Assembly: GCA_019137255.1 (NCBI GenBank)
Contig: WPDH01000461.1
Coordinates: 42,327 to 106,326, forward strand
Source of the DNA: Corinectria fuckeliana
Taxonomy: Eukaryota > Ascomycota > Sordariomycetes > Hypocreales > Nectriaceae
Reading direction: 5' to 3'
Length of the DNA stretch: 64,000 bases
Shown: piece after piece, positions 43,901 to 55,906 of the stretch
Position numbering within the stretch: position 1 is the first letter of the stretch
Layout of the letters: every line of letters begins with the position of its first letter
Made by a program: the position numbers and the translations under genes
Notes under the pieces: model-generated
What the model was told of the DNA's origin: nothing
The model's database searches: none
What the model saw: only the letters and a program-made list of their open reading frames with translations

Positions 43901-45921
43901 ACCAGGTCGGTAATCGCCCCCTCCACCCCGCAAGGTTCTTCCCTGACAAGTTGGCCCGCCCAGTTGCAGAAGACAGACCGCAACACGTTTGCGACGACGG
44001 TGAGCATTGCATGATGAGAAGCAGGGCCGGCGATGGAGTACTACGTAGCACAGCGTAAATTGAGCTTGGTGGGTGGTAACACAGAACAGCCTTTGCCGCC
44101 CTTTTCGATGAACCGACTTTTGCCGCTGGCAAGGGCAGGCTCCTCTGTTGTGATTGTGACCCCGTAAGTGAGACCCGTGAATGCTAGTGAACGAGTGAGC
44201 GTTGAACGGAAGGGCTTGTCCCAGCCTCAGAAGTTGTCGGTCACCTGCATCATCGCCCATCGAGCATCGGCGCGCCATTCCCCCGACATGGTCATACTGC
44301 CGCGGGGCTGTCCACTCGCACTTCGGAGGAGAGCTAGACGCTGAGCGGCGATGCACCCGGCCCGCCTCGGGCGTAGTCAAGGAACGCGGGACAAGATCGA
44401 CGACGCCTTCGCAAGACGGTGAGCATGTCCGCGCCGGCGATGGCATGTCAGTTCCTGCACGTATGAACTGTAGGGGTGCGGCCTGAGACGGTGGGGGTGG
44501 GGAGGCCAAGCGGGACGAGACGAAACAAGTGGAGGTTGTTTATCTGATTAACTACCAGAGTTCGCGCTGGGAGGAGTTCCAGGCATGGCATCATTGGTAT
44601 GGAGCGCCTGCAGCAGGATGAGGATGGGGATGGAAATGGAGATGGAGATGGAGGAGGAAGAGCGGGGTGCTCGCTCACTGTGCCGTGCAACTTGGGATAG
44701 ACAGCAATCGTGGACGGGAGTGCGATGGAAGGGCTCGAGGCAGTTGGCTATTAGATGGATAAGTGCAGTGCGTTTGTCTGTGAGAGGATGAAACTGGGAT
44801 TCCGCATGCATGTAGGAAGTAGGAAGCATCTCAGCCCATATTTACGTAGGTAGTGTAGTGTATGCTGTGATGCCGGCCGGGCATATAGTCTACAAGTCGA
44901 GAACTGGATGCGTGATGCTTCAGGGTTAGATATCGCACCGAGCATCTACCACTTAGAGGCAACGATGGGCGGTCTGTTCCAATAACAAACAAGACATACA
45001 GATCCCATAATCATCCCCTCCCATCAGCCGGGAAAACGTATCTCAACTTACCCCCCCCCCAAGCTCACGTCCTCCTGGGAGCAGCTTGCAAGGCGTCCAC
45101 AAGTCGAGGGCTGGGCCATGTGCCATCGCGGAATGTCTCAATTGCAACCCCTCACTTCCACATCATCTGACGCCCGGGTTCTTGCGTTGCAAGCATCTGG
45201 ATAACACACCCGCCAACAAATGTCGAGTGTAATTAAACTCTTCCTCAGCCTTGCACCGCTCTGGGCCTAGACAGCCCGCTGGGAAGGGGGAGTGAAGGTC
45301 AGGCCAACGACAGTGTGATCGCATCGTGGGCAGCTGATTCGGGCGAGTGTGCATGGCTGACAAGGAAGCAGGGGTTCGGAGCTGCAAGTCATACTACGTA
45401 CTGTATGTAATGGTCGGGTGGTTGAAGCAAGGGGGGAGTGAAGGATATGTAGCAACGGACAGACAGGTTGGGCCAATGAGGAGGCCGCGAGGTGAAGCGA
45501 CGAAGCCCGTTGCAGTATAGCCAGCCTCTGCAGACGTGCCCCTCACAGGTTTGAGCCCTCTAAGGAAGAATTATCATCATGTAGTCAGCGGCAGCAACAA
45601 CGCAGGCAGGCGGGCAGGCGGGGTGCCTTGCATCAGAAGCACGGGGAGGGCGAGCGATGTAGCCATTTCCAGCTGAGACGTGTCTGCGCCAAGCGGCCCG
45701 GTTTCAGTGGCCAACAGTATCTTTTGGGTCTCGAGAGGAGGTCTCGAGGACCAGGTATTGGACGGAGGGGGGGGTTGGTGGTGATGGTGGTGGTGTTGAG
45801 ATCCATGGAGAGGGCTGGGCCACACATGCAAAGAAGCGGTGTATCGCACACTAACTAACTAGGTAGGTAAGCCTGTCTAGTAATCTAGGCAACTAACACA
45901 GCGGGCTCCTCACACTCAGAC

Positions 45922-45960
45922 ACACTGCACTGCACTGCACTGCACTGCACTGCACTGCAC
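45922..45960. repeat. ACTGC pentanucleotide microsatellite
   Basis: About seven perfect ACTGC units within the desert. Confidence 0.95.
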
Positions 45961-48900
45961 AATTCACAACGCAAACACGCTTTCTTTTCGACGGCCCTCC
46001 CGTAGCGCACGCACTCACCGGCCGCCGACGGAGCCCGTTTGCTCTATTAGTTCTAACCGTACCGAGTAGCCCCGTCCTGGCTGCTCCACTTGCCCGCCTG
46101 TTCCCTGGCAGCGTCCGCAACCCAGCCGCATTCACCCGCTGGTCATGGGGACATGATCCCACACACGACCATTCCTCGCCCACTGAAGTGGATGGAGGAG
46201 CTCTGTGGCAAGACAATCGAGCCCTGGGAGAGGGAGGAAGGGAGGGGGGAGGAAGCCAAAGGTGAATCGGAACGAAAAGGCTTCATTCAGCTGGGCCTGG
46301 AATTTCCACATGAAACAGGGAAGCTTCCCTAACCTGGGGAAGCAGAGGAAGAGACGGGATCCAATAGCATCGCCTAGCTGCATCCTTAGCAGTCGATGCT
46401 CCTGTTAGCTCCAAAAGAAAGCGGCGGCCGGGGCGCCCATTAAACCATGGATGGGAGCTAAATAAGATCGGACGGACGAGAGCCGTCCCGTTCGCACGAT
46501 ACTAGGAAGTGGTCCGAGCGAAAGCCTAGCCCGTCTACTTCACACTTGCTGAGGTGTACGAAGCAATGGCTTGGGAAGTGTCGAGCGACACTTGAAGGAG
46601 GACGCTTGGGCTTGACGTTCGTTTCGTTCGGTCCCAGGTAAAGTGCGTCGTCGTCGCCGTCTCCGTACTTCGTATGCGAAATCAAGATCGGACGAGAATG
46701 CTACATAGTACCGTGGCGTGGACCGTGATTGACATGGCCGGCCTGCCTGGCAACCCGCAAGCGAGAGCGCAATCTCATCAACCGCCGCCTGTCGGTCCGC
46801 GCGGCGTGCCATCTGGCACGCAAGCACGTATTCGTAGAGTATACGAAGTATTGCACCTACCTGGTACATCTAGGACCTTGACAGAGCAAGAAACGGTGAG
46901 ATCCGATCGATCGCACCACGTCAGAGGCCTATCTAACCGGCCGGGCCTGGTCCTCTGTCTGCTCGTTCCTCCTGCTGCCTGTCTTACTCCTGCCTTCATA
47001 CTAAACTACCCAACTGAACCATCCCTCCCATGCGGCGCGTATCGGTGTCTTACATTGTTGGGGTCTTTATTTATGTATTGCGCTGTGTCGGTGACATCCA
47101 GACGCCAGGGTCTGCCTTGTATTCGGGACTGGGGGCACCAGGCATGCAATGGATGGCGGTCTGTCTCTCTGTCTTGGGGGGGGCCATGGAATTTCCGTCC
47201 GGCCCTTGGCTTACACTTGGAGTCAAATGAGAAATGGACCAGGCCAGGCCAGGGAGGCGGGAAGAAGCGTGTTTGACGTTGCATGGCAAAAGCGGAGACG
47301 GTCGACAGTGGTGTGAACCAGGCCAGGAACCAGGAACCAACCAGGAACAAATTGACCAGGACCGGATTGGAACGACGGGAGACGGAGTGGAGGAGTTCAA
47401 CTGAAGTGTCCCGGTCGAGGTACCGAGTCCAAAGTACTTTGTAGACTACCGTCTCACTGCATGCACACACTTCCATACAGATCTCACCATCAACATCGAA
47501 AAATGGCAAGGCTTACAAATGCATCACCAGCTGATCAACCGCAGTCTATTACATGTCGTCACCCGTTGATAAACTCACGTAGCGTCTTAGGCCGGGCCGA
47601 GGGTTTTTACTATGTACTCTTCTTTCTTATCTTGTCTCGCGTTGAGGGGAACGCCATGAACGCCAACCAAATAGCGGCAGATAGTATAAGTAAGGTACCT
47701 AGCCAATGACTACGTGCAGCTGAAGTGGCAGTCCGGCGTTCTGGGCAGACGCTACGGCACCGTCACTGCCACTGCTCTACGAGGTGACGACGTGCCTCCT
47801 CATCATCGCCTATGCCCGGTAACTAACACAGGTAATTGGTGAATGCTACTATGAAGTCCGCTGTAATAGTCCATGTTGCCCACATGTTCAAGGCCAAGTC
47901 GCTAGTTTACCTAGTTTTCGACAGCCTGCTCAGCAAGTCCAGGAACAGATGGGCTGGACTGGGGAGAGACAACCGGGGCCTCGGGGTGCGCTCAATATGG
48001 CCTCGCCTACGACGAACAAGCGACGGCAACCCACCTCCAAGCGGCTAGAGACCGGGACGGCAAGATGAGATGAGGTTGGTCCTCCGGGCGCACTGCAAAT
48101 GCCTACCCAAACTCGGACAAGTCGACGGCGGGCCGTCTCTCGTTCGCTGCACTCCATTCCGACTATCTACGTACCACTAAAAAAAGATGGTGGGTGGGCA
48201 TCTCTCAAACTTGCCAAGATGCAAATGTGCGGGCGAAGACTCGCCATCTTATCCACTGCTGGTTACGTGCGGGAAAAGAAGGAAAACAAAGGAAAAGAAG
48301 GAAAACCAAAACGTATGCAAGACACGGAGGGCAAAATAGAAAGAAACGGTCTTGGGTTCTATAAAAAAAAAAGAAAAAAAGAAAAGGGATCACCGGGAGA
48401 AAGGGGGTCCCCAGATCGGCAAGCCGTCGTTTCTTTGTTGTCTCCCACTACGTGCATGCACGTCTGTCCCTCCGTTCGTCGCGCTTCTGTCAGTCCTGTC
48501 AACTATCTAGATATCGGCTTGCTAGCGGGCCTGGGTGATCGACCACGTATTCTACCTAGTTATCCGTCTCAGTCGGCCGACTAATCAATGACCAATCTAC
48601 CGATGTTGCCGCACACAAAGAAGCGGTCGCGGGGGGTGCGGCTTCGGATTCGGCTTCGGAGCGTCATTTGGAAACCGGGCCATGATTCACCGTGATGGGC
48701 ATACCGGCCGAAGCTTGGCGGGGGCGATTGTTCCTGGCCCACCGTCAGTTCGCTTTACACAGTACCGTGAGGCATAACTCCGTATTGAAGGGTCCACGAA
48801 TGTGATTCGACTGAGCTTTATAGTTGTGTTCTGATTACGGTGGAAAGCCATGAGAATTGCCTGACAGGTCATGGCACGAACACGATAGTCGCCATTTTGG

Positions 48901-49379
48901 AACCTGAGACGCATACGTGCGTACGTCTGTATCAAGCACGGCAGTCATCCTGTGCCTCGGCTCGTCTATCTAACACTCTGCGCATCGAGGAAGAGTCGTA
49001 ATGATAACGCGTTTCCCCCATTCAACCCACCCCCCCTTGCGCCATGTTCATATAGAACACCCTCAAGAGCAACAAGATGGAGATACGGCGAGGCAGCGGG
49101 GGAGGGGCTAGCCACAAGCCTGACCAACGTGCGTTAGGTGGTTTGATAACGACGGGGCATGACGATTGACGACTGACGACGTTATGGCTCTCGACGTCTC
49201 CATTGCCCTGCATTCCGATATCTCAGAGTCGTTTGATTTTCGTTCTCCCTTGCATTCGAGCTCGTTCACGAACGCATACTACTCCGTACAAAGTATGCAC
49301 TGCCATATAGACCGTCAGCGTACCCCGGACGTCAATGCTTGGCAGAGACGAGATGGCAGGTGGACGATGCTGGGTTAGC

Positions 49380-49435
49380 TACCTCTAGGTACCTCTACTA
49401 CATAGTACTAGTATGTAGGTACATAGTGACGGCGC
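49380..49435. repeat. TAC/GTA-rich palindromic patch
   Basis: It contains TAGGTACCT, TACATAGTACTAGTATGTA (imperfect palindrome around TACTAGTA) and GTAGGTACATAGT. The words are the same as in patches at 8090, 10640, 27330, 28462, 36290 and 51345. Confidence 0.7.
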
Positions 49436-52291
49436 ACGGATGGATGACCACATGAGCCGCGCCCAGGCTCTTCTCAAGCACCTGCATTGGTATAGCGCTT
49501 GCAAACACAGATTATTAAAATTTTTTTTTTCTTTCCCCTACTTTTGCTAGTCACTTGTGGTCTAATTTATCTGGTCTGAGAGCACTGCGTCTGTGTGTCG
49601 AGTTGAGTGATGCTCTTGCTCACCGACGAGTAACTTGTGCATGCGTGTCTGAGACCTTTTGGCTCGCTGAGAGGTGCTCTATAGGTGTCTTTGACACTGG
49701 AGCAGACGCAAGGGGGCCCAGCCAAAGGGCGAGGCGAAGGGATTGGGTTGGGAGATGTCTTTTGTACATAGTACTTGTGAGTTTTTGTTTGAGCTGAGTG
49801 GATTGGGCGAGTGTTTTGAAAGGATTGCCTGTCAAGCAACATGAACTCGAAGAGGAATCAGATACAGACATTTCATTCACTCCCGACTGCCGACCCGTAT
49901 GTACGTATGCGGCCCATCTGACAGGCGGGCGATGCCATGCGATGCCATGCCATGCGTGGCAGATGGCCACCATGCGTGGCAGATGTAACCACCAACCAAT
50001 GCCCGGCGGGTTGATATTAAGGGCTGGGCGAGTTCAGGATGCTTACATGGCACGGACGCTGTGATGTCGTAGAGCGTGGCTGATCATGATCAGTGGTAGA
50101 TGACGATGGCCCTGCTGTCCATTGATGGACAATCCAATTCCAATTCCGCTGCCGGCCTCCGGGTCTCTCGGCGGTCTCTTGCAAGGGTCTTTCTTTTCTT
50201 TCCAGGCTCGTCGCTCAACAAACGCCTCCATCCATCCCTCCCACTTAGCTGTGATCGCCAGGCTCTCCTAGCTCCAGGGGGGGGGTAATCCACATGGGGC
50301 CAGTCCGTGGAGGAACATGCCCGGCCCTCGGCTGTTCCCCTGGCGCGCCACGTTCCTTGCGGTGCTGGCTGCTGGTCATGGCGCCATGCCGTTAGTGGAC
50401 CAGTGGAACCGGTTTCCCCCCCAAGAGAAGGCCATGTGAGGTGAAGTGCCCTGAAATCAGCCGCCCGTTCAAGCCGCCCGTTCAAACCGCCCGCTGCCAG
50501 CCGCAGCAATGGATGATTAATTACTGGATGGATGGATAGACAGATGGATGGATGGGTGGAGTTCACGACTGCCAAGTTCCGTTTCCACTACCATGTTCTG
50601 TTCCAGTGGGGGAGGAGGCTCTCTCTCTCTCTCCTTGGCTTTCTCACAGCCCACTCGCAACCCGATGGATGCATGCATGCATGCATGAGGCTGGTTTTCT
50701 TGCGGGATTATTTCAGAAGATCGAACTGCTCGCTGTAGTGCACTGGGGTCTTTCGTGCGCTGGGCCTGCAATGCAACGCAACTGCAGTAGAACTGCTGGC
50801 CCTCCTTGGATGGCCTGCCTTAGGCCTTCGCTTTGCAGCATCTTGCTTCGATGGTTCCGTCCCTTGCCTTTCAGACTCACAAATGCATCGGTGATCTACA
50901 CCCTCGATCTCTTGCCAGTTCTGCCAGCCGTTGATCGCAGGCCACCCCCCTTCCTCAGATCATGGCGAACCAAGCTATTCCTCTCCAGCCTCGCGATGCA
51001 GACCGACTTGCGGATTAGACAAGGGCTAGACATGCAGGTCTAGGCATGGAAGGGCCGCCTCGAGGCTGGTCGTGTCGTGTATCAAGTATCAAGTATTATC
51101 GTGCACATCAGTACTAGTATCGCGCGTGCGAGCCTGCCCTGCGAGTGCAAGGCAGGTACTTGGGTAAGTAGGTACTGACCTGCTACTGTGGACCCTGTGG
51201 ATTGTGGTTCCCCCATCGCTCGTCCACTTCCACACTTCCTTCCACGCTTGTGCACACCACACTCCACACTCTTACACGCTCACACCCCGACCTTTTCACT
51301 TCCCACACACCTTCTCTTCCTCCTCTCTGTCACTCCTCCTACTACGTACAGCAATGCTCTGCTACATAGTACTCTCCGACCACTCTCGCCTCACACCCTC
51401 CGTCCCATGACACTACAGTCACCCATGTCCAATCCTCCTCCTTCTTCTCTTCCTCCTCCCCCAGTCCCTATATAGCTTCATCCCTCCCCCGTCCCTCTTC
51501 CGCTCCCGTCCCGCTCGGCTCTGTTATCTCCAGGGCGTTCCGTGCCTGGTTGATATCCCCCTTCGTTCATCCTTCGACACCGACCTTGAAGGACCGCCGG
51601 CTTGAAGGGGACTTCCTCGTTGACATATCTTGATCACCAAACCAGCTTGGCTTCAATTTAAGATCCAGGTCGTCAAGTAAATCCGACCCGGCCCGGCATC
51701 TCATCGTGACCTGCCCTCCGCTTTCGAATGTTAGTTCTCCCCTCCTCCTGTCAATGCCCACGTCTTCATCCCATAATACGCATGCCGTCTTCTTTCATGA
51801 TGGTCTACGAAATGGCAACCTCGGTGGTGGCATTGGGCACCTGATCTACGATGCGAATCTAGCATGATGTTGTCGCTATTGCTTTGAATAATTGCTTCGC
51901 CCGGTCGGTCAGTTACGACGAGCAGAAGCAATCATAAAAAGTGCATACCAACTCGTCTCAGCTTGATGACATAGACCGAACCCATCAGCCCAACTAACAC
52001 TGCCTCTTGTGTCCTTCCCCTTCACAGCTTGTTGCTTTACCCTCTCAATATTTCAACTCTTGCATTTTATGCAACTTCGTCAAATACTCAACTGACTAAT
52101 GGACTTAGTTACTGCCCGACCTGACGACTCTAAGCGGCCTTGCAAAGCAAGCTAAATCTTGAATCTGCTGGACTGCAGACTGAACCCTGTTATCGACGAT
52201 CACTCGTTCATCCCCTTATATCTGGTCTGCGACTTTGTTGTACGGCAGGACCAGTTATTTCATAGAATCTGAGATATCGCCATTACCACTA

Positions 52292-52312
52292 TACACACAC
52301 ACACACACACAC
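52292..52312. repeat. AC dinucleotide run in the leader of the membrane-protein gene
   Basis: Ten AC units end 32 bp before the ATG at 52345, so they probably lie in the 5' UTR. Confidence 0.9.
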
Positions 52313-52344
52313 TTTGATCGTGGCCTCGCGATGGCACAGACACT

Positions 52345-53136
52345 ATGAACGGAACCGAAATCAAGATTCTTGTCATCGTTCTCGCGACGGTGGTTCCCGT
52401 GGGCCTCATTGCCACCATCACCGTCCTCTGCCGCCGTTCCCGCCGCCAGCGCCGCTTCCTCTTCCTCAAGAGGGGCATTACACCCATCGACGACGAGGAG
52501 ATCGAATCATGGAGGACAGACCGGACAGATGAAAAGACTCCCATCATCGAACCTCTCACCTTCCGGGATGAGGAGCATCAGCAGCAGCAACATGAGTATC
52601 AACAACACCAGCGCCAGCAGAGCTCCGTCTCGATCCGCAAGCCGCCCAGTGTCATCATCTACCAGAACGGCGTTTCTCGAGGCTCAGAAGAGCTGGCACA
52701 TCACACTGTGAAGCACAAGCGCAGTATGGATGTACCCTCTACTCCAGTCCTCGCTCGTGCCCCCAACTCGCGCCCTGGCCTAACCGATGAGACTATCCAA
52801 GGCGACGATGCCTTTGTTCCTTCGCTCAAGCGCCAGCCTTCACGCTTGGCTAAGCTCCCGCCCACGGCCTCTCGGCAGAGCCGCACCCGCAGCAGCACCG
52901 TGAGTGTCGGGCATCACGACCCTTGGCATAGACATCAGCCAGACAAGCACAGCTTGACACGGATGTCTAGCGAGTACCTGCCTCGGGCTGGACGATCTCT
53001 CGATATGCGGCGGCAAAAACGGGCCAACTCTATCACAACACCACCGCGGATGTCCTTTGACGACGAGGCCTTCCTCGGGGGCCTCTCGCCCCGACCTCTA
53101 ATCCACAAATCAGACATTGGCCGCGCTATTGGATGA
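52345..53136 (+). CDS. Single-pass membrane protein of unknown function, 263 aa
   Basis: This intronless frame begins MNGTEIKILVIVLATVVPVG. A short N-terminal tail with an N-glycosylation site (NGT) is followed by one hydrophobic helix at about 6-29 and then RRSRRQRR, so by the positive-inside rule the N-terminus faces out and the long C-terminal part faces the cytosol (type III signal-anchor). The cytosolic part has an acidic patch (DDEEIESW), a His/Gln-rich stretch (EEHQQQQHEYQQHQRQQ), several basic Ser/Pro motifs likely to be kinase sites (RQPSRL, RRQKRANSIT), and a conserved-looking end (MSFDDEAFLGGLSPRPLI). I do not recognise a named family. Codon bias supports coding. It sits at the right edge of the 11-kb desert and 1.6 kb from DPB4 on the same strand. 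Confidence 0.85.
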   Translation: MNGTEIKILVIVLATVVPVGLIATITVLCRRSRRQRRFLFLKRGITPIDDEEIESWRTDRTDEKTPIIEPLTFRDEEHQQQQHEYQQHQRQQSSVSIRKPPSVIIYQNGVSRGSEELAHHTVKHKRSMDVPSTPVLARAPNSRPGLTDETIQGDDAFVPSLKRQPSRLAKLPPTASRQSRTRSSTVSVGHHDPWHRHQPDKHSLTRMSSEYLPRAGRSLDMRRQKRANSITTPPRMSFDDEAFLGGLSPRPLIHKSDIGRAIG

Positions 53137-54693
53137 AACTTGGCACGCACTACAACAAATGCCTGCGATTTCATAGACCGACATTTGCGTTGCCGACTGA
53201 TACGGAGAGGCAACCGGGAACGACAAAACGGCTCGTTTCAACCCCCGTCCTATGAAATGCGGGGCCGACGTGATATCCGACGAGCTGTTTCAAAAACACC
53301 AGGGGTTTGGGACGGGATGCTGATAGACCCCTTACAACTGAATGTGCCGAGAAGGAGATCAAAATCTCCCGTCGCCGAGTCCCGGAAGAGCCCCTGCTCT
53401 GCTTTGTTTCGATGCAAAGAGATATGAAGACTCATGCACTCTTGCACACATGCACACACTCCCTTACATTACCTTTCTTACAATAACGTTTGTTTTATCC
53501 TTCTTGAAGAAGGGACTTGGGAACCTGGTCGGCCCCGTCAGCTTGTCTGATCCTCTGCTAGCTCCGAAACATGACGATTACAGAGGCGGCGCCTAACGGT
53601 TGGGACAAGGAGGCTTTTGTGCTTTTATTTATGACGGATATACCCCGAGAATCACTTTCCTTTTTTTTCCTTTTCTTATATGATATGACGGTGTTTGAGC
53701 AAGCGGCATGAGAATAACGGAGACCCTTCGAGGATCTCAGCATGGATGAATTCATGTCAGGACCAACATGGACGGTCGGTAGTTTTGACACGAGGGTCTG
53801 TACAGACAGACAAACAGACAGACAGACAAAGGCGGCATTGGCAGCGAGCAAACGAGCTTGCCGTGACCACTCTCAATTCAGATAAACAATGAATAAACAT
53901 AAGCAATAAACAAAGAAAGCTGCAGCGGCCGTACCCTCTGCACTGCCTAGAATCATACAGCTCAGAGTCTCATACAACTTTCACTCTTAACAAGGCGCCA
54001 CCCATTTCGAAGCCTCGACCTACAAGGCATACTAGGTACTAGCTGTCTGCCTTTTGTATCGGCTTTCAGCTTCGTGTCTTTATCGGGAATGAGGACATGG
54101 GTAAAGATTTGTGAGGTTAAATCAAGGTGGCCACTTAACGCGCCTTCCCACCGGCGCACAGCGGGGACCCATCGCGTCGCACCGTAGACGCGCGCTTCTC
54201 ACCCACGCACCCACGACCAACTTTCATACTCATACGCACTCAAACCCGCTAAAAGTGAACCTCATCTCAACTCCCCTCCCTTCACTTCAGCTCGCCCGCT
54301 ACCCCTAGAAGACGCTTCTTCCACCAAAGGCCTACAGCGTGGCATGGTTCTCCGACCCTTGAGCTGGACTGGGTACTAATACGGCGACACCTCGTTGGAA
54401 CTGGAACTGGAATTGGGTTGGAACCGGAACCGCAACTACGCCAGACGGATCGACCCAGTGGTCATCGAACCTGAGCTGAGCCACACTCTCGCTGGCAATT
54501 CACACCCACGCCTTGCCTCTGTCGTTCTTCTCCTGCCCCTCCCCCTCTCGCTCGCCTGAATCTCCACGCCGCACTCCCTCGGCAACCCTCACAGCGCTGC
54601 CTCAACCAACCGCCATCCCTGGAATTCCCATCCACTCACCCACCCCACGCTACTCAATCATCAATACGCACCCCCCATATTCACCTGCCCGTG
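53137..54693. other. Intergenic between membrane-protein gene and DPB4
   Basis: About 1.6 kb. It has T-rich DNA at 53655-53680 (a likely 3' end), a GACA array near 53800-53828, a GGAACTGGAACTGGAATTGG repeat near 54390-54420, and a C-rich leader before the DPB4 ATG. No gene is seen. Confidence 0.5.
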
Positions 54694-55906
54694 ATGCCTC
54701 CTCGGAAGTCGAACTCGCGCAAGAGCGATCTCTCAACCGCGCGCTTCGTCCCCATAGATGACGCGGCGCCTATGATAGAGCCCAGCCCAGATCCAGCTCT
54801 AGCTCCGGCTGCGGTTGGGGCTGCGGATGTGACTACCACCACCACCGAGGCGTCACCAGATACTCCTGCGTCAGAGAAGAAGGACAAGGAGAGGGAGAAG
54901 GAAAAGGAGAAGGAAAGAGAAAAGGAAAGAGCTCGCGAGGAGGCTATAGCAATCGAGGTAAGCGTTCTGTCTCTTCCCCGGGGACCATGAAAGGGGACAG
55001 TGGAAGACTGCGTGGCACGAGGAGGGATGAATTGACACCAAGGGCGTTTGCTGACCGCTGAATCATAGGACCTCACACTCCCAAAGTCGATAATAACGAG
55101 ACTGGCCAAGGGCGTGTTGCCGCCCAACACTCAAATCCAGGCCAATGCCATCCTGGCCATGAGCAATAGCGCCACCTTGTTCATTAGCTACCTGGCCTCA
55201 CAGTACGTTCCGTGTCCTCTTTGATTGATTGAAGAGCCACGCAAACTCGTGGTGGAGGAAATCATTTTGACATGGTCCTACAGCGCCAACGAAAACACCG
55301 TCAACGCCGGCAAGAAGACGGTGACCCCGGCTGATGTATTCACGGCTCTCGAAGACACCGAGTTCTCCTTCCTGCGTGGGCCCCTCGAGGCCGAATTTGC
55401 AAGTATGTTGTATCCCTCACAATGCCTACAAGGCAAACTACAAGACTCCATGTCGGAACATAGCTCTACCGAGCCTAGGCTAACCCCTCCCCCCCCCCCT
55501 CGTAGAGTTCAACGCCATCCAGACGGAGAAGCGCACCTCGTACCGCCAAAAGGTTCGCGCCAAAAAGTCCGACGGCCCCGACGCTGACATGGCCGACACA
55601 TCGCATGACGCCGACACTACCGTCGCCTCCGAGGCCTCGGGTCCCCGCAACAAACGCGCCCGCGTCGATACTTCGGCTGTCGAGGAGGACGATGCCGAGA
55701 CGGAGGACGAGGAGCCCGTGCCGGAGGACGACGAAGAGGATGATGACGACGACGACGACGAAGAGCAAGACGAGGAGGACGAGGAGGACGAGGGGGCAGA
55801 GAGAGGGGGCGAGGCAAGCGGTGACGAGACGCAGGATGCGCTGGAGGACAAGCTGGGCAGGGATGACGATGCTGACGAGGCGCTGGACGGGGACGAGAGT
55901 GACTGA
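54694..55906 (+). CDS. DPB4: DNA polymerase epsilon subunit D (histone-fold DPB4), 305 aa, four exons
   Basis: Exons 54694-54957, 55069-55202, 55284-55402 and 55506-55906; introns of 111, 81 and 103 nt with GTAAGC, GTACGT and GTATGT donors; total 918 nt. The histone fold lies in exons 2-3: DLTLPKSIITRLAKGVLPPN, then IQANAILAMSNSATLFISYL, then HANENTVNAGKKTVTPADV and FTALEDTEF. This is the Dpb4/POLE3 (CHRAC-17) pattern; it pairs with a Dpb3-type partner, serves in the polymerase epsilon holoenzyme, and in yeast is also in an ISW2-type remodeller. The N-terminal 88 residues are a low-complexity extension ending in a KEKEKEKEREKE charged helix, and the C-terminal third is highly acidic (DDEEDDDDDDDEEQDEEDEE), typical of histone-interacting tails. 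It is longer than yeast Dpb4. The start used is the ATG at 54694. It converges with the RSC7-type gene. Confidence 0.93.

Larger units (their letters stand above)
40960..52344. other. Gene desert of 11.4 kb
   Basis: Many frames of 60-255 codons on all six frames overlap one another, lack recognisable domains and lack the C/G third-position bias of the real genes, so I call none. Notable content: GAGTGAGTGG repeats near 42550-42580, GGGGATGGAAATGGAGATGG-type purine repeats near 44625, an ACTGC array (45922-45960), A-rich DNA at 48270-48390, a poly-T run near 49525, TAC/GTA palindromes near 49380-49435 and 51330-51375, CATGC repeats near 49930 and 50670, GGATGGAT near 50525, and C/T-rich leader-like DNA from 51180 to 52340 that must include the promoter of the membrane-protein gene. 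It may contain non-coding transcripts. Confidence 0.6.

Noticed and set aside
46674..47276. A 200-codon + frame in the second desert
   Set aside because: No homology signal I can recognise and no coding bias; opposite strand has frames just as long.
50378..50387. ATGGCGCCAT, an exact fit to the fungal CYS3/MetR bZIP consensus ATGRYRYCAT
   Set aside because: It is 20 kb from CYS3 and inside the desert with no sulfur gene nearby; a 10-base degenerate site is expected by chance.
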